The notes: a model not told the origin generated them from the sequence alone. DNA of 64,000 nt from CAJCJE01 sp963818685 (GCA_963818685.1 CAWFTJ010000003.1:62001-126000), one strand, 5' to 3'; shown: positions 17,533-25,957, counted from the stretch's first letter. Made by a program: numbers and translations.

Positions 17533-18549
17533 ATGCCACGCATTCGTGCCATGGTTGTGCTCGTCGCCGCGCTCAGCGCGGTGGGCTGCGCGACCGCAAT
17601 GCCCATCCCGAGACCCTCGATCACGACGATCACACCCGCAGCGGCCGAGGCGTCCAGCCAGGACGTCGACGAGGGCATGATCACCTCGGCGAACAGGCTC
17701 GGCGACCTACCGACGCTCGACCCGTGCAGCCTGGTCGACCGCGCAGCGCTGCCCGCCAGCCTGAAGGCCAAACAGACGCCGCGCGACTCGTTGGAGTCGT
17801 GCAGGTTCATCATCGACGCCGGTGGCGCCACCGCAACGCTCGACGTCGGCGAACTCGCGGTGAACTCACAGGTCGACGCCAGCAACAGCCAGTCGCTGGC
17901 CCGAGGGCTCGACCTGTACGAGGGCAGCCTGGGGGACGGGTCGTGCGAAAGCGATCTCGAACTCGGCGACAGCGTCTACGTGGTCTCCACGGCCAGCGTC
18001 GCCTCCGGCGCGGGCAGCGACGCGCTCTGCGACGCGGTGAAAGCGGCCGGTACCGACGTCGCCAACGTGCTGCTCGGCAACGCGCCGCTGACCCACTTCT
18101 CCGTGCCGGGCAACTCGCTGGTCAAGGTGAACGCCTGTGATCTGCTCGACGGCCAGAGCGTGCAGGGTTTCACGCTGCCGCAACCGATGCTCGGCGATCC
18201 GCCCTCCGGCCACAGCTGCGACTGGAGCCCGCAGGACGTCGACCCCAACGGCGCCGAACTGCCCGGATACGTACTTGAGTTCCTCGTCGGTGCACCGACG
18301 CCGGGCAACCTCGCCGGAACGGTCACCACGATCGCGGGCAGGCAGACCATCCAGTTGGCCGAGCAGAACTTCAGCGGCAGGTCGCTGTGTCAGTTGTCGC
18401 TGTTCGGGCGTCCGTTCGATCGGGTCCACCAACTCCTGGAAATGGTCCGCATCTCGGTCGTCGAGCCGAGTGGCCAGGCCGCCACGGCGTGCTCGCTGGC
18501 CACCACCATGGCGCAGCTGGCCTGGCCCAAGCTCCCGCCGGTCACCTGA
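17533..18549 (+). CDS. Two-domain DUF3558-like lipoprotein
   Basis: 338 residues from ATG 17533 (GAGGA upstream). The signal peptide MPRIRAMVVLVAALSAVGC ends in a lipobox Cys. The mature part holds two related domains: TLDPCSLVDRAALPAS with ESCRFIIDA, and KVNACDLLDGQSVQGF with HSCDWSPQD. The layout mirrors the lipoprotein at 13863, so the dha genes lie between two similar lipoprotein genes. Surface-anchored; function unknown. An upstream in-frame start at 17455 would bury the signal peptide. It ends just before a bidirectional hairpin shared with the convergent hsp20 gene. Confidence 0.8.
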   Translation: MPRIRAMVVLVAALSAVGCATAMPIPRPSITTITPAAAEASSQDVDEGMITSANRLGDLPTLDPCSLVDRAALPASLKAKQTPRDSLESCRFIIDAGGATATLDVGELAVNSQVDASNSQSLARGLDLYEGSLGDGSCESDLELGDSVYVVSTASVASGAGSDALCDAVKAAGTDVANVLLGNAPLTHFSVPGNSLVKVNACDLLDGQSVQGFTLPQPMLGDPPSGHSCDWSPQDVDPNGAELPGYVLEFLVGAPTPGNLAGTVTTIAGRQTIQLAEQNFSGRSLCQLSLFGRPFDRVHQLLEMVRISVVEPSGQAATACSLATTMAQLAWPKLPPVT

Positions 18550-18560
18550 CCGGGCAAGGA

Positions 18561-18594
18561 TCGGCCCCGGACATGACCACAGGTCCGGGGCCGA
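18561..18594. terminator. Bidirectional hairpin between convergent lipoprotein and hsp20 genes
   Basis: 12-bp inverted repeat (TCGGCCCCGGAC at 18561-18572 and its complement at 18583-18594) with a 10-nt loop, in the 69-nt gap between convergent stops. No long T-run; it probably works as a G/C-rich actinobacterial terminator for both genes. Confidence 0.75.
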
Positions 18595-18618
18595 AGCACT
18601 GTTGCGGGAAACGGGAGA

Positions 18619-19053
18619 TCAGGCGTTGATCTCCTTGGCGTTCTCCTTGGCGCCCGCACCGGCGGTCACCGCGATCTTGCGCGGCTTCGCCTGGGCCGCG
18701 ACCGGGATGCGCAGGGTCAGAACACCCGAGTCGTAGCTGGCCTCAATGCGGTCGGTGTCGAGCGTGTCGCCCAGGAACAGCTGCCGGCTGAACACACCCT
18801 TGGGCCGCTCGGCGACCTGTAGCTCGGTGCCCTCGCTCTTGCGCTCGGCCCGCACGGTGAGCACGTTGCGCTCGACATCGAGGTCGATCGACTCGGGCGA
18901 GACGCCCGGCAGGTCGAAGCGCACGACGAACTCCTCGCCGTCGCGGTAGGCGTCCATCGGCATCACGGCCGGACGCGACTGCGTTCCGTGGACGCCGAAG
19001 AACTGCTGGGTCAGGCGGTCAAGCTCACGAAACGGATCGGTCCGCATCAACAT
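18619..19053 (-). CDS. Small heat-shock protein, Hsp20/alpha-crystallin family
   Basis: 144 residues; ATG 19053 lies 6 nt after GAGGAGGAA, deciding the start over the second ATG at 19047. The N-terminus MLMRTDPFRELDRLTQQFFG is typical, followed by the alpha-crystallin domain (DAYRDGEEFVVRFDLPGVS, LTVRAERK, then the closing SGVLTLRIPV) and a short C-terminal tail. An ATP-independent holdase that binds unfolding proteins. No HAIR-type HspR box (CTTGAGT-N7-ACTCAAG) was found upstream, but a GTTGT-N9-ACAAC repeat lies at 19109. Confidence 0.95.
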   Translation of the reverse strand: MLMRTDPFRELDRLTQQFFGVHGTQSRPAVMPMDAYRDGEEFVVRFDLPGVSPESIDLDVERNVLTVRAERKSEGTELQVAERPKGVFSRQLFLGDTLDTDRIEASYDSGVLTLRIPVAAQAKPRKIAVTAGAGAKENAKEINA

Positions 19054-19108
19054 CGCTGCTTCCTCCTCGGAACAAGTTCGGTGGGAGCGCTCTGGTTGCG
19101 TCTCCCGT

Positions 19109-19127
19109 GTTGTACATACCTGACAAC
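19109..19127. promoter_or_regulatory. Small inverted repeat GTTGT-N9-ACAAC upstream of hsp20
   Basis: GTTGT (19109-19113) and ACAAC (19123-19127) flank 9 bases, 56 nt upstream of the hsp20 start. It could be a heat-shock operator, but arms of five bases are weak evidence and the site may be chance. Confidence 0.3.
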
Positions 19128-19240
19128 GTCCGACTCAATTATGTTGTTCCCAGGCGGGCAGGTATCGATCGGGTTTCTTGCACGATCCGGTGGTGAAGCT
19201 CACCCGGAGGCGGGCACGAGCCGTGCGACCATCTCTGCAA

Positions 19241-19256
19241 GTTACCGACGCGTAAC
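19241..19256. promoter_or_regulatory. GTTAC-N6-GTAAC palindrome before the double HADH gene
   Basis: Perfect inverted repeat GTTAC CGACGC GTAAC, ending 15 nt before the GTG start at 19272, so a bound repressor would cover the start region. It is identical in half-sites and spacing to the site before ccr and close to those before meaA and the epimerase/thiolase pair. Confidence 0.65.
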
Positions 19257-19271
19257 AACGTCAAATGCGAG

Positions 19272-21062
19272 GTGGCAGACGTGACACGGGAGTTCCGGAC
19301 GATCGGCATCGTCGGGTTGGGCACCATGGGTGCTGGCATCGCCGAGGTGGTGGCCAGGACCGGCCTGCGCGTGGTCACCGTCGAACTCGACGCCGAGAGC
19401 GTCGAGCGTGGTCGGGGTCACCTCGAACACTCGACCGAGCGCGCGGTGGCCGGCGGCAAGCTCGACCCCTCGACCCGCCGCGAGCTGCTCGACCGCATCG
19501 GCTACGGCACCGACCTGGCCAGCCTCGCCGACTGCGACCTGGTCATCGAGGCCATCCCGGAGAGCCTGGAGAGCAAGACGGCCGTCTTCGCCGAACTCGA
19601 CCGGATCTGCCCGCCGGAGGTCGTCTTCGCCTCCAACACCTCGTCGCTGTCGGTCACCGAGATCGGCGTGCGCACCTCACGGCCGGGCAAGGTCGTCGGC
19701 CTGCACTTCTTCAACCCGGCGCCCGTCCTGAAGCTGGTCGAGGTGGTCCGCACCGTGGTCACCGAGCCGGACGTGATCGACGACGTGGTCGCGTTCACCC
19801 GCGGCCTCGGCAAGGAACCGGTCGTCATCGGCGACCGGGCCGGCTTCATCGCCAACGCGCTGCTGTTCGGCTACCTCAACCACGCCGTCGGCATGTACGA
19901 ACAGCACTACGCCACCAGGGAGGATCTGGACGCGGCCATGCGCTTCGGCTGCGGCTACCCGATGGGCCCGCTGCAACTGCTCGACCTGATCGGCCTGGAC
20001 ACCGCCCAGGAAATCCTGGACACCATGTACCACCAGTCGCGCAACCGGCTGCACGCACCAGCGCCGCTGCTCAAGCAGATGATCACCGCTGGCCTGCTCG
20101 GCCGCAAGTCCGGCCGCGGCTTCTACACCTACGACGGCCCCGACTCACCCAACGTCGTCCCGGACATCCAGACGCCGAGGCCGGACGACGAGCCGGTGAT
20201 CGGCCGCGACATCCACCGGGTCGGCGTGATCGGCACCGGCACCATGGCCACCGGCATCGCCGAGGTGTTCGCCAAGAAGGGCTTCGACGTGGTGCTGCGC
20301 GCCCGCGCCGAGGACAAGGCCAACGCCGCCATCGGCAAGATCGGCAAGTCGCTGGACCGGTCCGTGGTCAAGGGCAGGATGTCCGAAACCGACCGCGACG
20401 CCACCCTGGCCAGGATCGTGCCGGCCGTCGAGTTCGAGGAACTCGCCGACTGCGACCTGGTCATCGAGGCCATCGCCGAGGAACTGTCCGTGAAGACCGC
20501 CGTCTTCGCCGCGCTCGACGAGGTCTGCAAACCCGGCGCGGTGCTCGCCACCACCACCTCGTCGCTGCCGGTCATCGAGTGCGCCGCCGCCACCTCGCGA
20601 CCGTCCGATGTGGTCGGTCTGCACTTCTTCAACCCCGCGCCCGCCATGAAACTCGTTGAGGTGGTCGCCACCATCGCCACCGCACCCGAGGTCGTGGCCA
20701 CCGCGCACGCCATCTGCAGGACCGTCGGCAAGCACCCGGTGCACTGCACCGACCGCGCCGGCTTCATCGTCAACGCGCTGCTGTTCCCGTACCTCAACGA
20801 CGCGGTCAAGATGCTCGAAGGCCACTACGCGGAAGCCGACGACATCGACACCGCCATGAAGGTCGGCTGCGGCCTGCCCATGGGCCCGTTCGAACTGCTC
20901 GACGTCGTCGGCCTCGACGTGTCGCTGGCCATCGAACGCACCCTCTACAACGAGTTCCGCGAGGCCGGGTTCGCCCCGGCCCCGCTGCTGGAACACCTCG
21001 TCACCGCAGGCCGCCTCGGCCGCAAGACCGGCAAGGGCTTCCGCGACTACACCAACCGCTGA
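19272..21062 (+). CDS. 3-hydroxyacyl-CoA dehydrogenase, two tandem HADH modules
   Basis: 596 residues from GTG 19272. The protein consists of two full 3-hydroxyacyl-CoA dehydrogenase modules of about 290 residues. Module 1 has the NAD motif IGIVGLGTMGAGIAE; module 2 has VGVIGTGTMATGIAE. Both contain the catalytic His in GLHFFNPAP, a following KLVEVV, and the DRAGFI(A/V)NALLF hinge into the helical dimerisation domain, ending LGRK(S/T)G(R/K)GF. It oxidises 3-hydroxyacyl-CoA to 3-ketoacyl-CoA with NAD. No crotonase domain is fused. The last seven codons including the stop are duplicated directly after the stop (21042-21083). Confidence 0.94.
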   Translation: MADVTREFRTIGIVGLGTMGAGIAEVVARTGLRVVTVELDAESVERGRGHLEHSTERAVAGGKLDPSTRRELLDRIGYGTDLASLADCDLVIEAIPESLESKTAVFAELDRICPPEVVFASNTSSLSVTEIGVRTSRPGKVVGLHFFNPAPVLKLVEVVRTVVTEPDVIDDVVAFTRGLGKEPVVIGDRAGFIANALLFGYLNHAVGMYEQHYATREDLDAAMRFGCGYPMGPLQLLDLIGLDTAQEILDTMYHQSRNRLHAPAPLLKQMITAGLLGRKSGRGFYTYDGPDSPNVVPDIQTPRPDDEPVIGRDIHRVGVIGTGTMATGIAEVFAKKGFDVVLRARAEDKANAAIGKIGKSLDRSVVKGRMSETDRDATLARIVPAVEFEELADCDLVIEAIAEELSVKTAVFAALDEVCKPGAVLATTTSSLPVIECAAATSRPSDVVGLHFFNPAPAMKLVEVVATIATAPEVVATAHAICRTVGKHPVHCTDRAGFIVNALLFPYLNDAVKMLEGHYAEADDIDTAMKVGCGLPMGPFELLDVVGLDVSLAIERTLYNEFREAGFAPAPLLEHLVTAGRLGRKTGKGFRDYTNR

Positions 21063-21083
21063 CGGGACTACACCAACCGCTGA
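21042..21083. repeat. 21-nt tandem duplication of the HADH 3' end including the stop codon
   Basis: CG(C/G)GACTACACCAACCGCTGA occurs twice head to tail (21042-21062 and 21063-21083) with one mismatch. The unit is the final six codons plus the TGA stop, so the copy lies beyond the stop in the same frame and ends in a second stop. Confidence 0.95.
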
Positions 21084-21102
21084 GGGCGGTCGGCGGAATG
21101 GT

Positions 21103-21312
21103 TCAGTTGCCGCAGCCGCAGGCACCGCCGCAGCAACCGCCGCCCGCCGACGGCGCACCCGACGAGCGGCCGGCAAGGGCGACGGTGGTCAGCAGCTTCA
21201 CGGTGTCGGCGTGGCCCGCGGGGCACGGTGCCGGGTCGGCGGACTCGCTCATCGGCCGGGACAGCTCGAACTCGTCGGCGCAGGCCCGGCACTTGTACGC
21301 ATAGGTCGGCAT
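21103..21312 (-). CDS. FmdB-type zinc-ribbon protein
   Basis: 69 residues from ATG 21312. N-terminal MPTYAYKCRACADEFEL with a CxxC knuckle, then PCPAGHADTVKLL in place of the second CxxC (Cys-Pro-Ala-Gly-His), and a Gly/Cys-rich tail ending CCGGACGCGN that may add metal ligands. This is the common FmdB regulatory family; its role in actinobacteria is unclear. It is preceded by the methyltransferase gene on the same strand (22-nt gap). Confidence 0.88.
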   Translation of the reverse strand: MPTYAYKCRACADEFELSRPMSESADPAPCPAGHADTVKLLTTVALAGRSSGAPSAGGGCCGGACGCGN

Positions 21313-21334
21313 GCCCTGATTCTCGCACCGACGA

Positions 21335-21895
21335 CTATGGCTTGTACGCGCGGAACGTGATGCGGCGTTTGGGCTCGTGGATGAGACGGACGTCGGTGAA
21401 ACCGGCGGCACGCAGGCGGTCAGGGAAGGTGGCCGGGTCGATCACGACCATGGTGTCGCCAACGTGCAGCAGGCGGAAGCGGAAGCTGAGCTGGCTGTCG
21501 AACCCGGCGAACACCCCGCCCGGCCGCAGCACCCGGCACGCCTCGGTGAACAGCTTGTCCTGCAACGCCTTGGACGGCACGTGGTGCAGCATGGTGAAGC
21601 AGACGACCGAGTCGAACTCGTTGTCCCCGAACGGCATCTCAGCGCCACTGCCGGTGACGATCGTGACTCGATCGCGGAACTCGGCGCGCAGCCGCTCCGC
21701 GGAATCCGGGTCGACCTCCAGCGCGGTCAGCTCCTCGACCATCGGCGCGAGCACACGGGTGGTCGCGCCGAAGCCAGGGCCGATCTCCAGCATGCGCTTG
21801 CCGAGCTCGACATCGGCGAGTCCGACCGGCAGCCGCTCGGCCACGGTCTTCGCCCAGTTGTCCGACGCGCAGATCTTGCGGTGTATCCGGTTCAT
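21335..21895 (-). CDS. Class I SAM-dependent methyltransferase
   Basis: 186 residues from ATG 21895 (MNRIHRKICAS; an ATG two codons earlier at 21901 is possible). Motif I MLEIGPGFGATTRVLAP binds S-adenosylmethionine, ALEVDPDSAERL is motif II with the acidic residue, and CRVLRPGGVFAGFDS is the post-motif III block. The fold suits small-molecule methylation (ubiE-like), but the substrate is unknown. Divergent from the AraC regulator, with 61 bases between starts. Confidence 0.88.
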   Translation of the reverse strand: MNRIHRKICASDNWAKTVAERLPVGLADVELGKRMLEIGPGFGATTRVLAPMVEELTALEVDPDSAERLRAEFRDRVTIVTGSGAEMPFGDNEFDSVVCFTMLHHVPSKALQDKLFTEACRVLRPGGVFAGFDSQLSFRFRLLHVGDTMVVIDPATFPDRLRAAGFTDVRLIHEPKRRITFRAYKP

Positions 21896-21956
21896 TGGCA
21901 TGGGTTCGACCGTAGGAAGTCGGCGGCTGGTCCGCCAGGAGCTATCCTGCCAGGCA

Positions 21957-22766
21957 ATGTCGCGAGACGGACAAGCATTCGGCTCGACCGGCGCGGTGCT
22001 GGTCGGCGACTTCGCCGTGCCGAGGGGCCGCTGGTTCGAGTGGCACCACCACCCCGACCACCAGCTCGCCTGGGCCGCTACCGGAGTCGCGCTGGTCCGC
22101 ATCGGCGAGCGCACCTGGGTGCTGCCGACCGGTCGGGCACTGTGGATTCCCGCTCGGGTCGTGCACACCACCGGCGCGTCGGTCGCGACGAACCTGCGCA
22201 GCCTCTACCTCGACCCGAGGCGCTGCCCGCTGAACTGGCCGCTGCCGACGGTCATCGCGGTGCCCCCGCTGCTGCGCGAACTCATCGGCCATCTCGGCAA
22301 CGCGCAGCTGCCGGCGCAGGCCCGGCTGCGGGCCGAGGCCGTGCTGTTCGACCTGCTCGCGCCGGTGCCGACCACCGCGCTGGAAGTGCCCGACCCGAAG
22401 GACGAGCGGCTGCGGCCGATCACCGCCGCGTTGCGTGCCGACCCCACCGACGACCGCCCCCTCGCGGCGTGGGGACAGCTGGTCGGCGCGAGCGCACGCA
22501 ACCTGGCCCGGCTGTTCGTCGCCGAGACCGGGATGACCTTCGGGCAGTGGCGCACCCAGCTCCGGCTCCAGACCGCGCTGCCGCTGCTCGCCGACGGCAT
22601 GGCGGTCGGGCGGGTCGCCGGACGGGTCGGGTATGCGACGCCGAGCGCGTTCGTCGCCGCGTTCCGGCGCGCGGTCGGGGTGCCACCGGCCGCGTACTTC
22701 GGCTGGTCATCGTCGTCGGCTACTGTCGATTTCCGTGCCGCGCCACAACCACCGGACCCGACGTAG
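21957..22766 (+). CDS. AraC-family transcriptional regulator with N-terminal cupin
   Basis: 269 residues from ATG 21957. The N-terminal cupin-like sensor has EWHHHPDHQLAWAATG and IPARVVHTTG; the C-terminal AraC domain has two helix-turn-helix units (QLVGASARNLARLFVAETG and GRVAGRVGYATPSAFVAAFR, then GVPPAAYF). It resembles the group of AraC proteins that control neighbouring divergent genes, here the methyltransferase. The reading frame overlaps the start of the next gene by 32 bases. Confidence 0.9.
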   Translation: MSRDGQAFGSTGAVLVGDFAVPRGRWFEWHHHPDHQLAWAATGVALVRIGERTWVLPTGRALWIPARVVHTTGASVATNLRSLYLDPRRCPLNWPLPTVIAVPPLLRELIGHLGNAQLPAQARLRAEAVLFDLLAPVPTTALEVPDPKDERLRPITAALRADPTDDRPLAAWGQLVGASARNLARLFVAETGMTFGQWRTQLRLQTALPLLADGMAVGRVAGRVGYATPSAFVAAFRRAVGVPPAAYFGWSSSSATVDFRAAPQPPDPT

Positions 22767-23046
22767 CCGCAAACCAGGGCCCGACGACGAGCCGCGCGGC
22801 CTCGGCAGCCCGTTCCCGCGCGCCGAATCCGGCCGGGACGGCGAGTGGCTGGTGCGCAACGTGCCCGGCGCGCAGGCGACCAAGACCTACCGCTGCCCCG
22901 GTTGCGATCACGAGATCCGACCCGGTGTGCCGCACGTGGTGGCCTGGCCCGCGCTTGAGCATGGCTCGGTGCAGGACCGGCGGCACTGGCACACCGGCTG
23001 CTGGGCAGCACGCGACCGGCGCGGCCCGACCAGCAAACGCTGGTGA
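22735..23046 (+). CDS. Small zinc-ribbon-like actinobacterial protein, unknown function
   Basis: 103 residues from GTG 22735, overlapping the end of the AraC gene in another frame. Basic N-terminus (PRHNHRTRRSRKPGPD), then LVRNVPGAQATKTYRCPGC with a CxxC knuckle, HEIRPGVPHVVAW and a final HWHTGCWAARDR with His/Cys ligands. The pattern is common in Streptomyces and relatives, where it is often labelled ATP/GTP-binding protein without experimental basis. Metal binding is likely; function is unknown. Confidence 0.78.
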   Translation: MPRHNHRTRRSRKPGPDDEPRGLGSPFPRAESGRDGEWLVRNVPGAQATKTYRCPGCDHEIRPGVPHVVAWPALEHGSVQDRRHWHTGCWAARDRRGPTSKRW

Positions 23047-23063
23047 GCCGCGCCGGCGTGATT

Positions 23064-23105
23064 CAGCGCTTGACGGTCGACTGTCAGCGCTTGACGGTCG
23101 ACTGG
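23064..23105. repeat. 21-nt tandem duplication of the coiled-coil gene 3' end including its stop
   Basis: CAGCGCTTGACGGTCGACTG(T/G) occurs twice (23064-23084, 23085-23105). On the minus strand it encodes QSTVKR plus stop, so the last six codons and the stop of the 23084-24517 gene are repeated directly downstream. Same unit length and same kind of target as the repeat at 21042. Confidence 0.95.
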
Positions 23106-24517
23106 CGAGGAGCGGGCTGCTGCTGATTCGGCTGTGCGGGCCGGGAACCCGAGCCGGGCTTGTTCGGCGGCGGCGCGACCGGGGTGGTCCGCCTGGTCGG
23201 CGCGTCGACCGCGGCAACCTCCATGGTCGGCCGGTTCGCGTCCGGCACCTTCACCTTCGCGGCGGGGCCAGGCGCTGCGGCGTTGTCGGCGATGGGCACG
23301 GTGCGCTGGTCGGGGCGGCCCGGCTTGTCCTCAACCGCCTTGGCCTGCTGCTCGTCGGCCTCGTCCTCCTCGGGCAGCGGGTCGAGCTGCGGGGTGGCGT
23401 TGACCATCAGGGCGTGCGCGGCGCGCAGCTGCTCGGCGAGCTGGTTGCGCAGCGAGCGTAGCGCCTCGACCCGGGCGGTCGCGGCGGCGATGCGCCGGTT
23501 CGCCTCCTCGGTGGCCTCCCGCACCCTGCGGTGCGCCTCGTCGGTCGCGTCCTGCAACCGGGCCTGCGCCTCGGTCGCGGCCTCGTGCCGGCGCCGGTTG
23601 GCCTCTTCCGCGGATTCGCGCAGCCGCTTCTCCGCCTCGGCCTTGCTGACCCGCTGTTCCTCGACGATGGCGGCTCTGATCTTGGCCGCCTCCTCCTTGG
23701 CCTCGGTGCGGACCCTGGTGGCTTCCTCTGTGGACTCGCGAAGGCGCTTCTCGGCGTCGGCCTTGCTGACCCGCTGCTCCTCCTCGACCTGCGCGCGCAG
23801 CCGGGTGGCCTCCTCGTTGACCTGCGCCCGAATCCGCGCCGCTTCCTCGGTGGCCTCCCGGACCCGCCGCTCGGCCTCGGCCTTGCTGGTGGCCTCCTGC
23901 TCGGCGAGCAGCCGCATGGACTCGGTGCGCCGCGAGGCCATCGCGATCTCGAAGTCCTCGTCGATCTGCTGGCGCCGCGCGGCCGCCTCGCTGTCCAGCT
24001 TGTTGCGTGCCGCCTCGGCCGCCTTGTCCCTGGCCTCGATGTCCGCGCGCGCCTTCTCCATCAGCTCGCGGTGCTCGTTCTCCAGCTCGACCCGGCGACC
24101 GTCGACCTCGGCGATCAGGTTCTCGTAGCGGGCGCGCAGCGAGTTGGCGTCGGCTTCGGCACGGGCGCGGATCTGGCTCGCGTCGGCCTCGGCGCGAGCC
24201 TTGATCTCGTTCGACTCGTCCTGAGCCAGCCGCAGCATGCGCTGCAACCGCTCGGAAAGGCCCTCCAGTGTGGTCGGCGGGGCCGAGAGCCGGTTCACCT
24301 GCCCGCGCAGATCCGCGATCTCGGAACGCGCCTGGCCCATCTGCTTGGCCATGTCCGCCGCCTGCGCGGTGGCCGCGTCGCGGTCGAGCGCGATCAGCTT
24401 CAGTTCTTTGTCCAGCCGTTCGAGGTGTTCCTCGACCTGCGTGCGGGAGTAGCCGCGCTTGACGATGTCAAAGCCGGTTCCCAGGGGCACCACGTCACGC
24501 TCGCTACCGAAAGCCAT
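23084..24517 (-). CDS. DivIVA-domain coiled-coil protein (Scy/FilP-like)
   Basis: 477 residues. The N-terminus carries a DivIVA-type membrane-targeting module (GFDIVKRGYSRTQVEEHLER, about residues 15-34). It is followed by about 320 residues of continuous Glu/Arg/Ala-rich heptads forming a long coiled coil. Within this, VSKA(D/E)AEKRLRES recurs with a spacing near 34 residues, as in bacterial intermediate-filament-like proteins. A low-complexity Pro/Ala/Gln tail ends in STVKR. Such proteins organise polar growth and the cytoskeleton in filamentous actinobacteria. Function is inferred from architecture. The 3' end is duplicated (23064-23105). Confidence 0.85.
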   Translation of the reverse strand: MAFGSERDVVPLGTGFDIVKRGYSRTQVEEHLERLDKELKLIALDRDAATAQAADMAKQMGQARSEIADLRGQVNRLSAPPTTLEGLSERLQRMLRLAQDESNEIKARAEADASQIRARAEADANSLRARYENLIAEVDGRRVELENEHRELMEKARADIEARDKAAEAARNKLDSEAAARRQQIDEDFEIAMASRRTESMRLLAEQEATSKAEAERRVREATEEAARIRAQVNEEATRLRAQVEEEQRVSKADAEKRLRESTEEATRVRTEAKEEAAKIRAAIVEEQRVSKAEAEKRLRESAEEANRRRHEAATEAQARLQDATDEAHRRVREATEEANRRIAAATARVEALRSLRNQLAEQLRAAHALMVNATPQLDPLPEEDEADEQQAKAVEDKPGRPDQRTVPIADNAAAPGPAAKVKVPDANRPTMEVAAVDAPTRRTTPVAPPPNKPGSGSRPAQPNQQQPAPRQSTVKR

Positions 24518-24564
24518 GGGCTCACGCTACCCGGAAACGTAACCCGGTCGTGCGACACACCCCG

Positions 24565-25905
24565 TCAGACCCCGCGGAATCGGTTGATGGCCTCGACGTG
24601 TCGGGCCCGGAACTCCGCGTCGCGCACGCCGAGCCCTTCCTCCGGCGCGAGGCAGAGCACGCCGACCTTGCCCTGGTGCGTGTTGGCGTGCACGTCGGCG
24701 GCGGCCTGACCGGTGTCGACGAGCGGATAGACGCGGGACACGGTCGGATGAATCCGGCCCTTGGCGATGAGCCGGTTCGCCTCCCACGCCTCGCGGTAGT
24801 TCGCGAAGTGCGAGCCGATGATCCGCTTGAGGTTCATCCACAGGTAGCGGTTGTCGTAGGAGTGCATGAACCCGCTCGTGGACGCGCAGGTGACGATGGT
24901 GCCGCCCTTGCGGGCCGCGAAGACGCTGGCGCCGAACGTTTCCCGGCCGGGGTGCTCGAACACGATGTCCGGGTCCTCGCCGTCGGTGAGTTCGCGGATC
25001 TTGGCGCCGAACCGCTTCCACTCCCTGGGGTCCTGGTTGTTCTCGTCGGACCAGAACTTGTAGCCCTCACCGGTCTTGGCGGAGCGGTCGATGATCAGCT
25101 CGGCGCCCATCTTCCGGCAGATCTCGGCCTTCTCCGGACTGGACACCACGCACACCGGGATCGCGCCGCCGTTGAGCGCGAACTGGGTAGCGTACGAGCC
25201 GAGGCCACCGGAAGCGCCCCAGATCAGCACCACGTCGCCCTGTTTCATGTCGGCGCCGTTGCGCGAGACCAGCTGGCGGTAGGCGGTGGAGTTGACGAGG
25301 CCGGGGGAGGCGGCCTCCTCCCAGCTCAGATGCGCCGGTTTCGGCATCAGCTGGTTGGACTTGATCAACGCGAGTTCGGCGAGGCCGCCGAAATTGGTCT
25401 CGAATCCCCAGATCCGCTGCTCCGGGTCGAGCATGGTGTCGTTGTGGCCGTCCGGGTGTTCCAGCTCGACGCTCAGGCAGTGCGCGACCACCTCGTCGCC
25501 GGGCTTCCACGCGTTCACCCCTGGGCCGGTGCGCAGCACGACGCCGGCCAGGTCGGAGCCGACGATGTGATATGGCAGGTCGTGCCGTTTGGCCAATGGT
25601 GACGTCCTGCCGTAGCGCCTGAGAAAACCGAACGTCGACATCGGCTCGAAGATCGACGTCCACACGGTGTTGTAGTTGATCGCGCTGGCCATCACCGCGA
25701 CGAGCGCCTCGCCAGGGCCCAGTTCCGGGGTCGGCACATCCTCGACGTGCAGGGATTTCCTCGGGTCCTTTTCCGCGCTCGGCAGGCCAGCGAACATTTC
25801 CGTTTCGTCCGCGTGCACGGTCACCGCGCGGTAGTGCTCAGGAATGGGCAGGTTGCCGAGTTCTTCCAGCTCATCGGCGAGAATGGCATCGAGGATCTTC
25901 TGCAT
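24565..25905 (-). CDS. ccr: Crotonyl-CoA carboxylase/reductase
   Basis: 446 residues, standard length. Medium-chain dehydrogenase/reductase fold: N-terminal MQKILDAILADELEELGNLP is characteristic of Ccr; the NADPH site is IWGASGGLGSYATQFAL; INYNTVW, IWGFETNFGG and GSHFANYREAWEANRL cover the residues known to hold CO2 in the enzyme of Kitasatospora. The C-terminus GVLCLAPEEGLGVRD is also diagnostic. Reaction: crotonyl-CoA + CO2 + NADPH to ethylmalonyl-CoA, feeding MeaA and polyketide extender pools. An operator-like palindrome lies 37 nt upstream (25942). No polyketide synthase is visible in the window. Confidence 0.96.
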   Translation of the reverse strand: MQKILDAILADELEELGNLPIPEHYRAVTVHADETEMFAGLPSAEKDPRKSLHVEDVPTPELGPGEALVAVMASAINYNTVWTSIFEPMSTFGFLRRYGRTSPLAKRHDLPYHIVGSDLAGVVLRTGPGVNAWKPGDEVVAHCLSVELEHPDGHNDTMLDPEQRIWGFETNFGGLAELALIKSNQLMPKPAHLSWEEAASPGLVNSTAYRQLVSRNGADMKQGDVVLIWGASGGLGSYATQFALNGGAIPVCVVSSPEKAEICRKMGAELIIDRSAKTGEGYKFWSDENNQDPREWKRFGAKIRELTDGEDPDIVFEHPGRETFGASVFAARKGGTIVTCASTSGFMHSYDNRYLWMNLKRIIGSHFANYREAWEANRLIAKGRIHPTVSRVYPLVDTGQAAADVHANTHQGKVGVLCLAPEEGLGVRDAEFRARHVEAINRFRGV

Positions 25906-25941
25906 GGCAGTGGGCCTCCGTCATCGTCGAATTGGCCGGAT

Positions 25942-25957
25942 GTTACCCACGAGTAAC
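25942..25957. promoter_or_regulatory. GTTAC-N6-GTAAC palindrome upstream of ccr
   Basis: Perfect inverted repeat GTTAC CCACGA GTAAC, 37 nt before the ccr start, in the 201-nt region divergent from the SPW-repeat gene. Same half-sites and spacing as at 19241. Confidence 0.65.

Noticed and set aside
19054..19140. Possible HspR-type HAIR element before hsp20
   Set aside because: CTTGAGT-N7-ACTCAAG is not present; only a weak GTTGT/ACAAC repeat was found.
21377..23461. 694-codon plus-strand frame across methyltransferase, AraC and coiled-coil genes
   Set aside because: Crosses real genes in both orientations and has no family-like segments.
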